Shown here in pieces: positions 21,797-33,350 of a stretch of 64,000 bases of DNA (its first letter is position 1; each line of letters opens with the position of its first letter). The stretch lies in NCBI RefSeq assembly GCF_958295425.1, contig NC_081153.1, forward strand, positions 8,650,635 through 8,714,634, written 5' to 3'. The notes under the pieces were generated by a model that had not been told where the DNA came from, made no database searches, and was given only the letters and a program-made list of their open reading frames with translations. Made by a program: the position numbers and the translations under genes. This DNA is from Solea solea (lineage: Eukaryota; Chordata; Actinopteri; Pleuronectiformes; Soleidae).

Positions 21797-22695
21797 TGGT
21801 TTAACAAACTTCTCTTTTCAGTTGGAAAATATTGTTTAACATGAAGATAAAGTGGGAAACATTATGACTGTGACATGACAGACTTAGGCTGGTGTGGATT
21901 TTATTCTGTGAGCTATTTGTAAACGGCTAAAAATCTGTTTTCCTTGTGTCTCTTCTGTATGTGGACTCCAATCTCAATTGTGTTTTTTTCAATCGGTAAA
22001 AGAAAACCTACTTTCTTTTACCTACTACTACCTAAAACTACTACTATCTGGTTATTGACAGTAATGGGAATAAATCAAATCTGCATTCCAGATCAGGTCA
22101 AATGGTGTGGGATTTTATTGCCTGTGGCTCGTTATCAAGGTGTCGTAAACACGACAATTTCAGTAAATGGATAATAAATCCATCAGTTTTCAACCGAGAG
22201 TCTGTTTTAAAGTCTGCACCTTTTCCTGTGGAACTTTGTGATGAATAGCAATTGAATTCAAAAGAGTTTACCAGTGTCACAAGAGGGGACTTAGGAAGCA
22301 AATGGCAAAATGTGAATGTAGTAGCTGGTGTTTTACCAAAAAAAACACAGATTTTTGTCTAATTTCAATACTAAACTGTGAAGATTTGAACCTGAATCAA
22401 CAAATACACTGCTACATCTGTTAAAAAAAAGTGGTTTAGGGGTTTTATTACACTTTAAACAGGTTTAGATCTTTATCAGCTGAGCCTGTTGATAAGTGGT
22501 TAAGACCATTTCCTTGTGTTTCAAGCACAAATCAGAGGTCACATCAGTTTAAAACAAGACACGTTTCAATGGTCAACATGTCTCTTGCTTTGCTTGATTT
22601 TCTGCTGATGTTAGTGTGGAAAATGTGAGTGAGCAGTGACTGGACCTTGGATGAGAACGTGCCATCAGAACGGCCACTGCCAAGGCTGAAAATGC
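21797..22695. other. Non-coding sequence
   Basis: About the first 150 bp resembles the family A right flank. No gene recognised. Confidence 0.5.
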
Positions 22696-22830
22696 TTAAA
22701 GGGAAACTCCACCGATTTTAATTTGAAGCTTTTACTCGTCGTGAAGCCAAGTGTAAGAGAATAAAACAAGCAAAAAAAAAGAAAAAAAGTCAGGAAACAC
22801 ACATCACTTCCTCTGAAGGACCGCAGTAAC
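22696..22830. repeat. Partial TTAA-MITE-like left end
   Basis: TTAAAGGGAAACTCCACCGA resembles the TTAAAGGAGTACTTCACCGA end of the foldback MITE at 12933. No matching right end was found. Confidence 0.4.
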
Positions 22831-23825
22831 AGTGACAGTTAAGAGTTGCATCATTACAGAAATCCACAGTCTATTTTATGCAAATATTTGGTATTGTATA
22901 AATGGTGGACGAGAATGTTGCAGAGCAAATGTGCACTGAGCCGTGACTGGGCTTCCCCTTTCTGTGTTGTAAGCAGAATTCTCTTTCTTTTCTTTCTTTC
23001 TGATGCCTATTTTAAATCCAATATTTAAATACATACTGAATGCATCACTCTTGGTGTTAAATTAAGAGACTTGAGATTTAACGATGGAGCTGGAGCAGTG
23101 CAATCCCCTGAATACTGAATACACTGCAAATGTTGATTTTCAAAACAGTCAAATCTGCCTAATGTCTGGGAAATTGCTCCATTTTTTTATTTTATACACA
23201 AAAAGTCACATTTGTAGAAGAAATACCAAAGTTTGTCTTCATAATATTCACTTCAAGTTTAGTAGTTGTAGTATTTGCTTGCGATTGGTACAACCTTCTT
23301 AGATTTTGACCAGTTTTGTCTACTTTTAAACTACATTACAATCAGAAAGTGGCTAGAGAAATTTAGACCAATGTAAGAATATTTTGGCTTATTTCTAGTC
23401 AGGCTGTCTTTACAGTTCGCATGTTTCCCGTAGTTTCTGGACGGGTTCCAATAAAGCGATTGCGAAACAATTACCCCATCTGGCTGTTATAGAACTGCTA
23501 AAACTGCTAAAACAACAGATTTAATCGTGGCTTAAGAGGAGACGTTTGCACAGCACTGTACTTCACAGCGTGTCCACATCTGAGTGCAGGTTTTAAAAGC
23601 AGCTGCAGTCTCACATGTAGTGACTTCTACCATAAAACATCCGTATCATGTTCCACAAACAGCCTGGCCTTTCCACCATAACTGATTCCTGGGCTTCTCG
23701 GTTCTTCCTGTTCTAAGCACCACTCCCCTCACTTGTGCTATCTTCTCATCATGCTGCAGGCAACTAAACACATCCTTTGTTTTGGGTCTTAGAGATGCCG
23801 TAAAAAAAAAGCAGACTTTGTTCAG

Positions 23826-23859
<34 letters not shown>

Positions 23860-25444
23860 CTGTGTCTCTCCTCCCTCCCTCCCTCATTCATTCCACCCAG
23901 CCAGCAGATGGTTAATGATTCATGGACGGGGTGAACACGTGCTATTGTAGCTCGACTCTGTGGACTTGCAGCGAGAGCAGGGTGACACGCTGTGTTTTGT
24001 TTAGAGCTCCAGCGATAAGAGTCTGTGTGAAAGACTGACAGCAGAAGATAGTTTGTTTCAACTCTCTCTTGCTCCTTAAAGCGTTTATGTCAACTTTTCC
24101 CTTAATAAAAGAATCCCAATGAAACAGCAGCGGATTTCAACATAGCCTTAAAAATAAGTCATGTACTCTTAAGTAAGGGGTCACAAACTCAGATGACCTA
24201 TGAGCCACTGAATGTCTAGTTTTAGTCAGCATGGAGCCGGTCAAGTGAAACAACGTCTAAATTCTAATATTTATAATCATATTTACCCTTAAATTCAAAA
24301 TATCGTTCCATATATTGTTTTGATATGGAACAATTTAAACATATTTATGATGCAAAATGAATGTATTAATTTAAAAAACTCATTATAATGAACAGTTAGG
24401 CTTTAACTGTTCATAGTTAAAGGTTGAGTTGGAAATCTTTTTTTTTTTCGAGTGGGCTACATTTTGAATTCAAAAGTCCAAGCCCCCTTTCTTCGCTCCA
24501 AAGCTCCGCCTCCAGAGGACAGGAACGTGCAACGAGCACAGATTCACGAGCGCTGTGCAGCATCGGTGACCTTTGGTACTTTTTTTACACGTGATGCCGA
24601 AAAAACAACAAATACTCTCAAAACATCACATTCATTCATTCACTCATTCATTTTTGTGACAAAGCATTAATTAATAGGTTATAATCGGGTTGTGAAGAGG
24701 ATACTAAGCAATACAATAAAACATGCTCCAGAAAATGATCTCCCACCCTACCTTTAAGGTTAGGGATAAGGCTTTTTTTTAGACTGTCCAAATAAATGGT
24801 CGTCAATGCAGAGTCCTAAGAAGACCATCTGTCTGTCTCTGTGTGTGTGTGTGTGTGTGTGGGGGTGTGTGTGTGTATGTGTGTGTGCACGCGTAGGAGA
24901 GAGAACAAGGGACGTGTTTATCTTTGTCTTTAAAAGTCAAAGCAGTAATCATTGACTTCAGCCTCAGCTTTTGTCGCGCAGCTCTTTATTTTCTGTCTTG
25001 TTTCTCGTCGTCATTAAAACACAATCAGATAATACAACAACCCTCCCCCCCCTCCAACCCCCACCACCCACCACCCTCACCCTTCCTCTGCTGCTCTATC
25101 TCAGCCCGCATCTCACCCTCTCTCCCTTCATGCTCCGCCTCCCTAAACTTAACACCCCAGGGATGCACCTCTTCTCAGGTTACACTCGTCCATCCCTCCA
25201 TCTACCACCACAACCACAGCCATTCATTCGGGGGGGGGGGGGGGGTTAGAGAAAAGAGAAGAGGGGAAAAAAGGGAAAAGAGAGTGGAGCAGCTGCCTAT
25301 TATAACACACTGAAAGCACTTCTGCTCAACAGAAACCCACAAGGTGACAGTTTGTTGAATGGAGACGCAATCGTTCTCCATCCACTCCTTCCTGCAGCCG
25401 ACAGACAATGAAGGGAGGTGATTAAACATGGGTTTGCAGCAGGA
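22831..25444. other. Non-coding sequence with several simple repeats
   Basis: (CT)n at 23827-23856, (TG)n with a G-rich interruption at 24838-24887, a C/A-rich tract at about 25030-25085 and a G17 run at 25230-25246. A worn TCACAAACTCAG / TGAGCCACTGAATG hAT-end-like piece is at about 24178-24230. No gene recognised. Confidence 0.5.
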
Positions 25445-26110
25445 CACACACGCACACACGTTTGTGCAGCTATTCTTCTGAGGACACTTTGTTGATTTCC
25501 ATTCATTTGGACAACCTAAACAAAGTGTCCTCCCTAACCATTACCTCTAACTCTAAGCCCTAAACTTAACCATCCTGAGGGTCATGGGGGACTGGGGGAC
25601 CCACCAATCCCAGCTCACATAGGCTAACCCTTGACAGGTTGTTAGACCATCACAGGGCCAACAGGCAGAGATAATCAACCATTTATCCATTTATTCTGTA
25701 AGTGTTTGGACTGTGAGAGGAAACTGAAGAACTGAAGAACATGCAAACTCCACACAGACAGGTCCTCGGTCAGACCGGGTTCCCTTCTTGCTGTGAGACA
25801 ACAGTGCTCGCCACTATCCCGCTGTGTGGTCCCTAAACTTCCTTCAGTTCCTCAGAAAAAAGGTCCAGGACCAGGTTTTGGTCTCAATGAGGACTACTGG
25901 TCCTGTCTCTCTCTCTCTCCCTCTCACACACAGACATGCGTTTGCACTGCTATTCTTCTAAGGACACCGACTTCCATTCATTTGACGACCAAAACACAGC
26001 GTTTATCCCTACCCTTAACCAATTCAAATCTTCCTCGGAAATGAGGTTCTGCCTCATTAGGACCAGGTTTTGGTTTCCAAGCATGAGTGTCTATAACCAA
26101 AAAAAAGGTA
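25445..26110. repeat. Family F copy interrupted by an insertion
   Basis: The left part 25445-25567 has CA, CTGAGGACACTTTGTTGATT and CCTAACCATTACC motifs. The right part 25841-26110 has CAGTTCCTCAGAAAAAAGGT, GGACCAGGTTTTGGTCTCAA and TGAGGACTACTGGTCC, then a second short repeat unit. Without the insert the order matches family F at 15158-15620. Confidence 0.6.
25568..25830 (-). mobile_element. LINE-tail-like insertion with 10-bp duplication
   Basis: CCCTAAACTT is present at 25558-25567 and again at 25831-25840. Between them is a 263-bp piece with AGACCATCACAGGGCCAACA, GGACTGTGAGAGGAAACTGA, ACATGCAAACTCCACACAGA and CAACAGTGCTCGCCACTAT. The same series is found at 43915-44230. This is a very common fish LINE-associated sequence. 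The left end, next to CCATCC, is the likely 3' end, so the copy reads on the minus strand. Confidence 0.65.
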
Positions 26111-26479
26111 ACAAATACAAACACACACTTTTCTCTGCTGTCTCAATCTAAAAACAGCGTAACATAAAGTGGAGTCTCTCATGTGCATTAAAAAACAACA
26201 GTAAAGCCAAGAAAAGAGGTCACATTCGAGTCTCTCAACACTTTCACTCATCCCTGAGAGCAAACGAGCCACACACACACTCTCACACACACACTCTCCT
26301 CATCCATGGGCGGCTGACATTACTCCCATTCCACGCATTTGTGAGCAGACGACTCAGTGGGAAGGAAATTCAAAGAATTCACTCTCAACCTGAACGAAAT
26401 AGTGTTTTTTTGTGTGTGTATAAGAGGTGAACGACCGTCATCTCACACTAACCAGTTCATGTCAGATCAGTTCTTTTTT
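26111..26479. other. Non-coding sequence
   Basis: CACACA/CTCTCACACACA patches at about 26271-26297. Nothing else recognised. Confidence 0.5.
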
Positions 26480-26586
26480 CATATATATATGTATATATAT
26501 ATATATATGTATATAAATAAAAACATGCATATGTGTGTATATATATATATACAGTATATATATACATACATATATATGTATGTATG

Positions 26587-26647
<61 letters not shown>

Positions 26648-26652
26648 GTATA
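26480..26652. repeat. Long (TA)n microsatellite
   Basis: About 170 bp of TA with TGTA interruptions, ending in a pure run of about 60 bp. Open frames across it (IYIYIY) are artefacts. Confidence 0.95.
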
Positions 26653-27119
26653 AATGCTTGTTTTTAAACAACTAGTCTTTGTAAAAAACAAAAAATGTAG
26701 TGGAGTAAAGGCATCACGAGCAGAGACTAGAGTCACACTTCCTGTGTGTGTGTGTGTGTGTGGCGTCGCCTGTCTTTGTTTTCGCAGCGTGACAAACACG
26801 TGTTCATGTTAGTGCACATCACTCTCCCTGTGACACCGTTGACCCCTCGCACATTCTCACAGCGAGATGAGACGATGCATGCTAAATGGAGTCGTGACGC
26901 AAAATACGATAAGATAACATTTTATGATCACAGCACTTCTCTTCTAATTTGTCGTCTCCAAAGGTGCACTTTGTGCCACATTCATGGCAACAGAAACAAA
27001 GCATGCACACAAACAACACAAGGGAAAAATAGCCTGCATGCACACACACTTATCGCATTACACATAGTATAACTGTTATTGCTGTAAACGTGACACCGGG
27101 ACCATGAAAAAATACAAAA
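26653..27119. other. Non-coding sequence with TG microsatellite
   Basis: (TG)n at 26742-26762. No gene recognised. Confidence 0.5.
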
Positions 27120-27332
27120 ACAAGATAAGGTTTCCTCAGGTCTTATCCACACAGAAACTTTTTCTTTTGTCTTTTTTAAAAAAAACAACAACAAAAAAAC
27201 AGTTTTACATTTCAAGAAATGTTTTCAAACCTCCAAAATAACCCTAAACACTGTAGTACATATGCCAGGCCTGTGTGTGGCGCTGTGAGGCTGATACAGA
27301 AATACACAAAAGATGGAGAAGAAGATGATGAG
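27120..27332 (-). repeat. Family C element, inverted copy
   Basis: ACATATGCCAGGCCTGTGTG, GATACAGAAATACACAAAAG and ATGGAGAAGAAGATGATGAG are reverse complements of the order at 19625-19925 and 62735-63010. Confidence 0.6.
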
Positions 27333-27333
27333 C

Positions 27334-27423
<90 letters not shown>
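27333..27423. repeat. (TA)n microsatellite at the edge of family C
   Basis: About 90 bp of nearly pure TA with one TGTG interruption, directly after the GATGATGAGCATATACA end of the inverted family C copy. Confidence 0.95.
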
Positions 27424-27426
<3 letters not shown>

Positions 27427-28644
27427 CATGTTAATTCATGTTTTAACACCTTCAAAGTTTTAATTCCTTTAAATACAGTATTCAAGGGTTTCTAAAGCTA
27501 CTGGTAACGTCTTAAGACTGAAGTACCTAACCTTTCTTCACCTTAATTAATGCTCCTTGTTACTTGATAATAAACATTTGTGGAATATTACTCATAATAA
27601 AGAGTAATATTGGTTAATCAAAGGAAGTGTGAGTTTCAAGTTTTGTGCCAAGTTTCATAAGATTTTGCAAAGTCATGAAACACAACATGGCCGACTTCCT
27701 GTTGCGTGAGCTGGGGGCTCACAATCGGCTCATATACTCACACTTAAAAACACCTGAACTATCATGTTAAGCACAGCTGGGTGGATAGTGACGTACACTG
27801 TATATGCTGTGGGTGCAGGTTGTAGGAGGATATTATTAAACATAAAAGTGAGGTGTACAGCTGCTGAACCACTGCTGCCAGGTGCACTTGACTGTGAGTA
27901 ATAGACGTTTCATTTCGTAATTGTTTGTACGCCACTCTGTTGTGTTTTTGCACAGAGCTGCACATATTGTCAATGACGTGCTGTAATGAGTCAGTGAGCT
28001 GCAGAGAAGCAAGTGCTGAAGAAACATTCCTGAAAACGTGACGAACAGGAAAAACACAACAAGCTCCTCCTGTTCGGCCACTGTGTGAGGAGCACCTGCC
28101 TTCTTTACTCTCGGGTCAGGTTTAAACGCAGGCATGTCTGCAGTAAATCCACTATAAAACACATCCGAGTCCCAAGTCTTCATTTTATTGTGTTTTCACC
28201 CAGGTCTGACCCAGGTTAACTGTCAACAGTGGAAGGGAACAGGAGCAAATCCTGTACCAGGTCATGTCAGACGTTGTGTTGTTGTGTTTGGAGCAGGGAG
28301 CAGCTCTGGAACAGGATTCAAATTACAATGAGAAAACATCTGTGGTTTATGGCAGTCTGGGATGGTGCAGTGTTTGCCACACCCTGGCTTTAGTTTCGTA
28401 CAAAGCTGCGAGGTAGAACAAAAATAAAGTTCCCTCAAGTATTCTTTGTCTTTTCACACCAGCCTGTTCCATCGCAGGATTTTTCACCAGACCCTTTGGG
28501 CAACAGTTGTGCACAATTATTGTATTCTAATGTCTGACGGGGGTAAATGTGACCTGGAACAGTGAACAAGACGATCACAACAAACTCAAAGGTTAAAATC
28601 TAGTCCTGTATGAAATGAGACTAGATTTGATATGATTTGAGATG
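27424..28644. other. Non-coding sequence
   Basis: No gene recognised. A GTTTCAAGTTTTGTGCCAAG segment at about 27630-27705 looks like a worn dispersed repeat. Confidence 0.45.
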
Positions 28645-28682
<38 letters not shown>

Positions 28683-28881
28683 CTCAACTTTTAGCTAATG
28701 TTTTGCTAACCTGAAACTGTCCTTTAGCTCTAGATAGATAGATGGATATGTTAATCTCATCTTTTAGCTAATGTTTTGCTAACCTGAAACTGTCCTTTAG
28801 CTCTAGATAGATAGATGGATATGTTAATCTCATCTTTTAGCTAATGTTTGGCTAATTTAAAGCTATCTTTTAGCTTTATTC

Positions 28882-28924
<43 letters not shown>

Positions 28925-29051
28925 CTCAACTTTTAGCTAATGTTTTGCTAACCTGAAACTGTCCTTTAGCTCTAGATAGATAGATGGATATGTTAATCTC
29001 ATCTTTTAGCTAATGTTTGGCTAACTTAAAGCTATCTTTTAGCTTTATTCC

Positions 29052-29085
<34 letters not shown>

Positions 29086-29210
29086 CTCAACTTTAGCTAA
29101 TGTTTTGCTAACTTAAAACTGTCCTTTAGCTCTAGATAGATAGATGGATATGTTAATCTCATCTTTTAGCTAATGTTAAGCTAATTTAAAGCTATCTTTT
29201 AGCTTTATTC

Positions 29211-29247
<37 letters not shown>

Positions 29248-29249
29248 GT
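28645..29249. repeat. GATA-based higher-order tandem array
   Basis: Pure (GATA)n blocks begin at about 28645, 28885, 29053 and 29213. They are separated by a shared non-GATA spacer with the order ACTCAACTTTTAGCTAATG, TTTTGCTAACCTGAAACTGT, CCTTTAGCTCTAGATAGATA, GGATATGTTAATCTCATCTT and AAAGCTATCTTTTAGCTTTA. The basic unit is about 160-169 bp. The first unit is longer because 73 bp is duplicated inside it (TTTTGCTAAC at 28701 and 28774). Worn remains continue to about 29420. Confidence 0.9.
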
Positions 29250-30799
29250 TAAACTAGTCTTTTAACTAACTAACTTAAAGCTATCCTTTAGCTAGATTGT
29301 AGATACATATATGTTAATCTAATTTTAAATACATTTTAGCTGACATTTGGGTAAGTTTAAACTATATTTTAGCTGTATGTTAATCTCATCTTTTTTTTTT
29401 GCTGTAATCTAGATAGGTAGACATTCCATTAAGTACCATTTTCCAACATGTTTATGTGTATTTTAAAGGTCAGGTTTTAGTCAACTAACATTATATAAAT
29501 ACACTGAGACTTACAGCATACTGAGATGACACTGCCGTATAATATAACCTTTGAGTCATCATTATAAAAAAAATACTGGAGGGATTTTTTTTCCTTCTCC
29601 ATCTTTGAAACAGTTGATTGCTGTTATGCCATCATCATAAGTGTATTTTACATAACAGATTCTGCGTGAACCTCTTGAGCAGTAGTTGTTTGTTTTCTTC
29701 TCTTTCACAGAATGACTCAAAGGGAGTTTTGTTTTTGCTTTAATGTGTAATTGAACTGCAGGAAATAAAAGAAAAAAAAAACCCAGTGGCTGTGTATAAG
29801 TAACATCAACAGAAGAAAGAGAACATTCTACTTTCTACTGTCACATTTGATCAGCCGCCTTTGACGTGCATTATCCACACAGGTACAGGCTCTCCTCAGT
29901 CAGACAGATTCAGGGTTTGAACCCATCAGAGGTGGAGAAGAACAGACCGACCACCTGCTGCCTCTTTGAGCTGACCTGACGTCTGCCACCGACAGATGAT
30001 GAGGCAGAGGCTTCGTGGCTCGAGGGCTCTCAGAAAGCACAGAATGGCTCCAGAAGAAAGAAAGGAGGGACTGTCTGAGACCGCTGGTCTTGACAGGGCT
30101 TTCATTGAGCAGCATCTGCTCTGTCACTGCTGTCTGTGTCCAGTTTGACTCAATGGGCCGTCATACTCAAGAGACCCTCACAGGAAAACAGGCCTTTGCT
30201 TTATGATTTTGCTAATAAACGGTTTCAAAGGGTGGCGACTCTGTGTGAGTACATTCACTTAATAGACTATGACATGATTACAAGATTGAGCTACTGAGGA
30301 ATTAATGGGGAGTCACAATGGGCCCGAGCGTGCACGGCCATAAAAAGCAGACCCGTGACCAAAAAAGTCATCCGCTGGAGCGAGCGAATGAGATGTGGAG
30401 GATGTGTGTCCATACGACTGAGCCTGAGGACGACGTCCACAGCGACAGTGTTTTCACTGTGCAGTAAAATGCTCATTATGCTTCAAACTTGAGTGCTTGT
30501 CGGATCATCAAGCAGTATCTGATACCACCTTCCTAATGGTGGAGTCTGGATATGCTACATCTGACACAACCGTCTAATAACACTTCAATTAGGCCGAGTA
30601 CACGGTGTGATGGGCTTATGTAACATTTCACTTTTCAAGATCTATATTATTGTTGGAGCTGCTACAATCCATTGTACCCTTTCTGAGGCAATTACTGTCT
30701 TTGCTGGCAGCTGTGTCAGGTGTAATAAGGCCATGAACCTCGAGCAGGAAAGAGAATGTTCGAACAAGTAGGCAAGAATCCCTCCACATTGATTTCTTT
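29250..30799. other. Non-coding sequence
   Basis: Decayed AGCTA/GATA spacer to about 29420, short T and A runs (29392, 29776), otherwise unique. No gene recognised. Confidence 0.5.
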
Positions 30800-31060
30800 C
30801 ACACACACACACACACACAAACTTGTTTTTACATCTTAGTGAGGACACCTCATAGATATAATGCCTTCCCTAGCCCCTTACCCTAACCATAACCATCACA
30901 ACTAAGTGCCTAACCCTAACCTAAACCAGGTGTTAATCCTGAACATGCCCTTTAAAGTTGTGGAGCCCAGACAAAATGTCCCCACAAGGTCATAATGTCC
31001 TCACAAAGACAGGTTTTCTGGACCTCACAAAGATACAAATACAAATACACACACTTTTTT
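30800..31060. repeat. Family F copy
   Basis: (CA)n at 30800-30819, then TTACATCTTAGTGAGGACAC, CCCTAGCCCCTTACCCTAAC, CAACTAAGTGCCTAACCCTA and GTCCTCACAAAGACAGG, the same order as 15340-15560. Confidence 0.7.
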
Positions 31061-31154
31061 ATTATACAGGGGCAGTGGGAAACTGCTTGACCGCAGTCCC
31101 TAGCCTGTGTGACCACATCCCATTTACCCACTCCCACTCCCTGTTCACCCCCCT

Positions 31155-31875
31155 CTCTACACATATGGTGCATTCCAGTTGTAGTAGGAGTGCCCCCTCA
31201 ATTCGGATTACATAGATAAATATATCGTTCCATTCTGTGAAATATTGTCACAACTATTATTATTGCGATATTATGATGGAATCACCCACCCTGACTACTT
31301 TTTTCCCAAAAAAGTTGGACATTTTTTCCACATGACCAGCCCCTTCCTGATCAGATTAGACGTTTAGCGCCCCCCGGTCACCTGAGTTTGAGACCCTGGC
31401 TTTACCTAATGGCCTGTGATGATCCTGTTGAAGGAATGTCCCCTCAACTCAGATTCCCAACTTAGAACCCTGACATGGGATTCTAAGATGGAGATACTTC
31501 CACTTCTGTCTTCTTTGTTTGACAGTAAATCACTCATAGTATTGTTCGATTTTTATCCGTGCACATGTCGCTACACTGTCTGTGTTAGCAAATTCCTGCA
31601 TCGAGCGCTATTATCGACTGGTGATGCTAACAATGTTTCCGTGGTTTCTTCCGACTTGTCAAGGAACACAGTTAGCTCAGAGGTGCCACTCCCTGACCTC
31701 CGATATAAGTCGAATGCACCGTGAACACAACACAGCTCCAAGACTGAGAACTTAATCAGTAAATTATGGGCCTGGAGACAAATCTTAATAAAAGTATTTA
31801 TATAGGATTTAGTGAGTTTGCTCTGACTTTCTGAGTTGGAAATCAGAATTCCAACTGCAACTGGAACATACCATG
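31155..31875. repeat. Family B pieces with intervening insertions
   Basis: GTGCATTCCAGTTGTAGTAG at 31168 and ATTCCAACTGCAACTGGAAC at 31850 are inverted B-like ends. A fuller B body runs 31425-31735 (TGGGATTCTAAGATGG, GTCGCTACACTGTCTGTGTT, GATGCTAACAATG, TTCCGACTTGTCAAGG). A hAT-end-like CCTGAGTTTGAGACCCTGGC at 31381 lies between. Confidence 0.55.
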
Positions 31876-33089
31876 AGTTGAAGTTACTTTTCGCAGAGTG
31901 TCTTCACTTGCTAATGTGGTAGCGTTTGATCTTATTATTCTTATTTAACTCTACATGCATGAGAGTGAACACAAACTGGGCAGCACTCATCTGAAAGGCT
32001 CTGTGGCACTCGAGCCCTTAACCTGTCCCAGGATTTGAACCCTCTGATAATGAGCCTTATATTCCCTTCCACATGTCCACGGGCTGTCCACGATGCGCGT
32101 GTGTCTTCCCATTTCTCAATTTATCACGATCTTCACACCTCATCATATGTACCCAGCGATTTTGTAATCATTCAAATTGAGCTGAAAACACTTTTTATGG
32201 TGTGGCGAAATCAGAGCACATTTTTAAATGCTCCGTGGGGACTGTAATTAACCACATAACCTGATTCTGCTGCATTTTGGCTGGTGATGTAAGTTTATTA
32301 TGATCCCATTTTTCCATCCAAAGATCATGATATATGGTTGTTTCCCTTGTGAGTTTGTGTGTGTGTGTGCATGTCCTTGAACGTCTCTACCGAGCTCAGT
32401 TTTTTAACCTCAGCATTTATGAAACCTTGTTAATGGCCATGCCCCCTTGTAGTGGGAGTGAGCGCACAGGGACAGAGGGATTTTTGGGTAGAACATGTGA
32501 GTCTAGTCTGCCTGACAACGTTAGGAGATAAACACACGCACGCGCGTGTGTGTGTGTTTATGGTGTGGAAACAGGACTGCACGCTCATTGGTTTTGTTAC
32601 TTTGCTGCTAAGAAAGGTCACATCCAGTCACGTCTCTTTACTTGTACCAGTAGATAGATTTGTTCTGCAGTTTTACGACAGAAATATCCTCTACCAACAT
32701 TAAACACACTGCACATGTGACAAGTGCATGATGTGGAGCTGAGTTTATGTTCTGTTCTGTGGATTGTTCTGTGCTCTCTGGTTTGCTGGTGATGCCTTGA
32801 AGATCCAGAGCTTTGTATGTTGTGTCAGTTGATTATTCTGCCGTCATTAAGTCATACCTTGGGTATCCAGTAGGGGGAACTTGCATAAATAGAACTCCTC
32901 ATTTCTACTACTCTAAATTACTTATACTGTACACTGCTGTGTTGCAGAGAGTGCTAGCAGCTGACTAGGACGATGCTAAAGCTAATCGCCTACCCGCTAA
33001 CTTGGGACAGCGCTAATGCTAATGACCTAGTTCTAGTGTGTGACTGTCGTTTTCTATGAAACTTTGTTGAAGAGACATTCATGTTGGTT
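31876..33089. other. Non-coding sequence with Z-DNA-prone palindrome
   Basis: (TG)n at 32355-32370 and an alternating purine-pyrimidine inverted repeat at 32529-32560. No gene recognised. Confidence 0.5.
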
Positions 33090-33350
33090 TAGTTTAGATT
33101 AGATGAGTCTTTATTGATCCCACACTGGGGAAATTCACATGTTGCAGCAGTTAAAGGACAGAGAATACAATAGAACACAATAGAATAGAAATAGAAGACA
33201 ATAGAATACATTAGAACAAAAGTGCAACAACAAAATATATTGTCATAAATAACTTCACTCTAACAGAAAATAAATAAAAAATATATAACACATTACAGGA
33301 CTAAAACATCATTTTGAGCTGTAATAAATAAGTGCAATGGTTTAAAAAAA
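33090..33350 (+). repeat. TTTATTGATCCC repeat (LINE/SINE tail type)
   Basis: AGTCTTTATTGATCCCACAC, TGGGGAAATTCACATG, then AAGGACAGAGAATACAATAG with AATAGAA repeats. TTTATTGATCCC...GGGAAATT is a hallmark of a very abundant fish interspersed repeat (family knowledge). Confidence 0.6.

Noticed and set aside
26357..26799. Open frames of about 70-106 codons rich in Ile-Tyr
   Set aside because: They are translations of the TA microsatellite.
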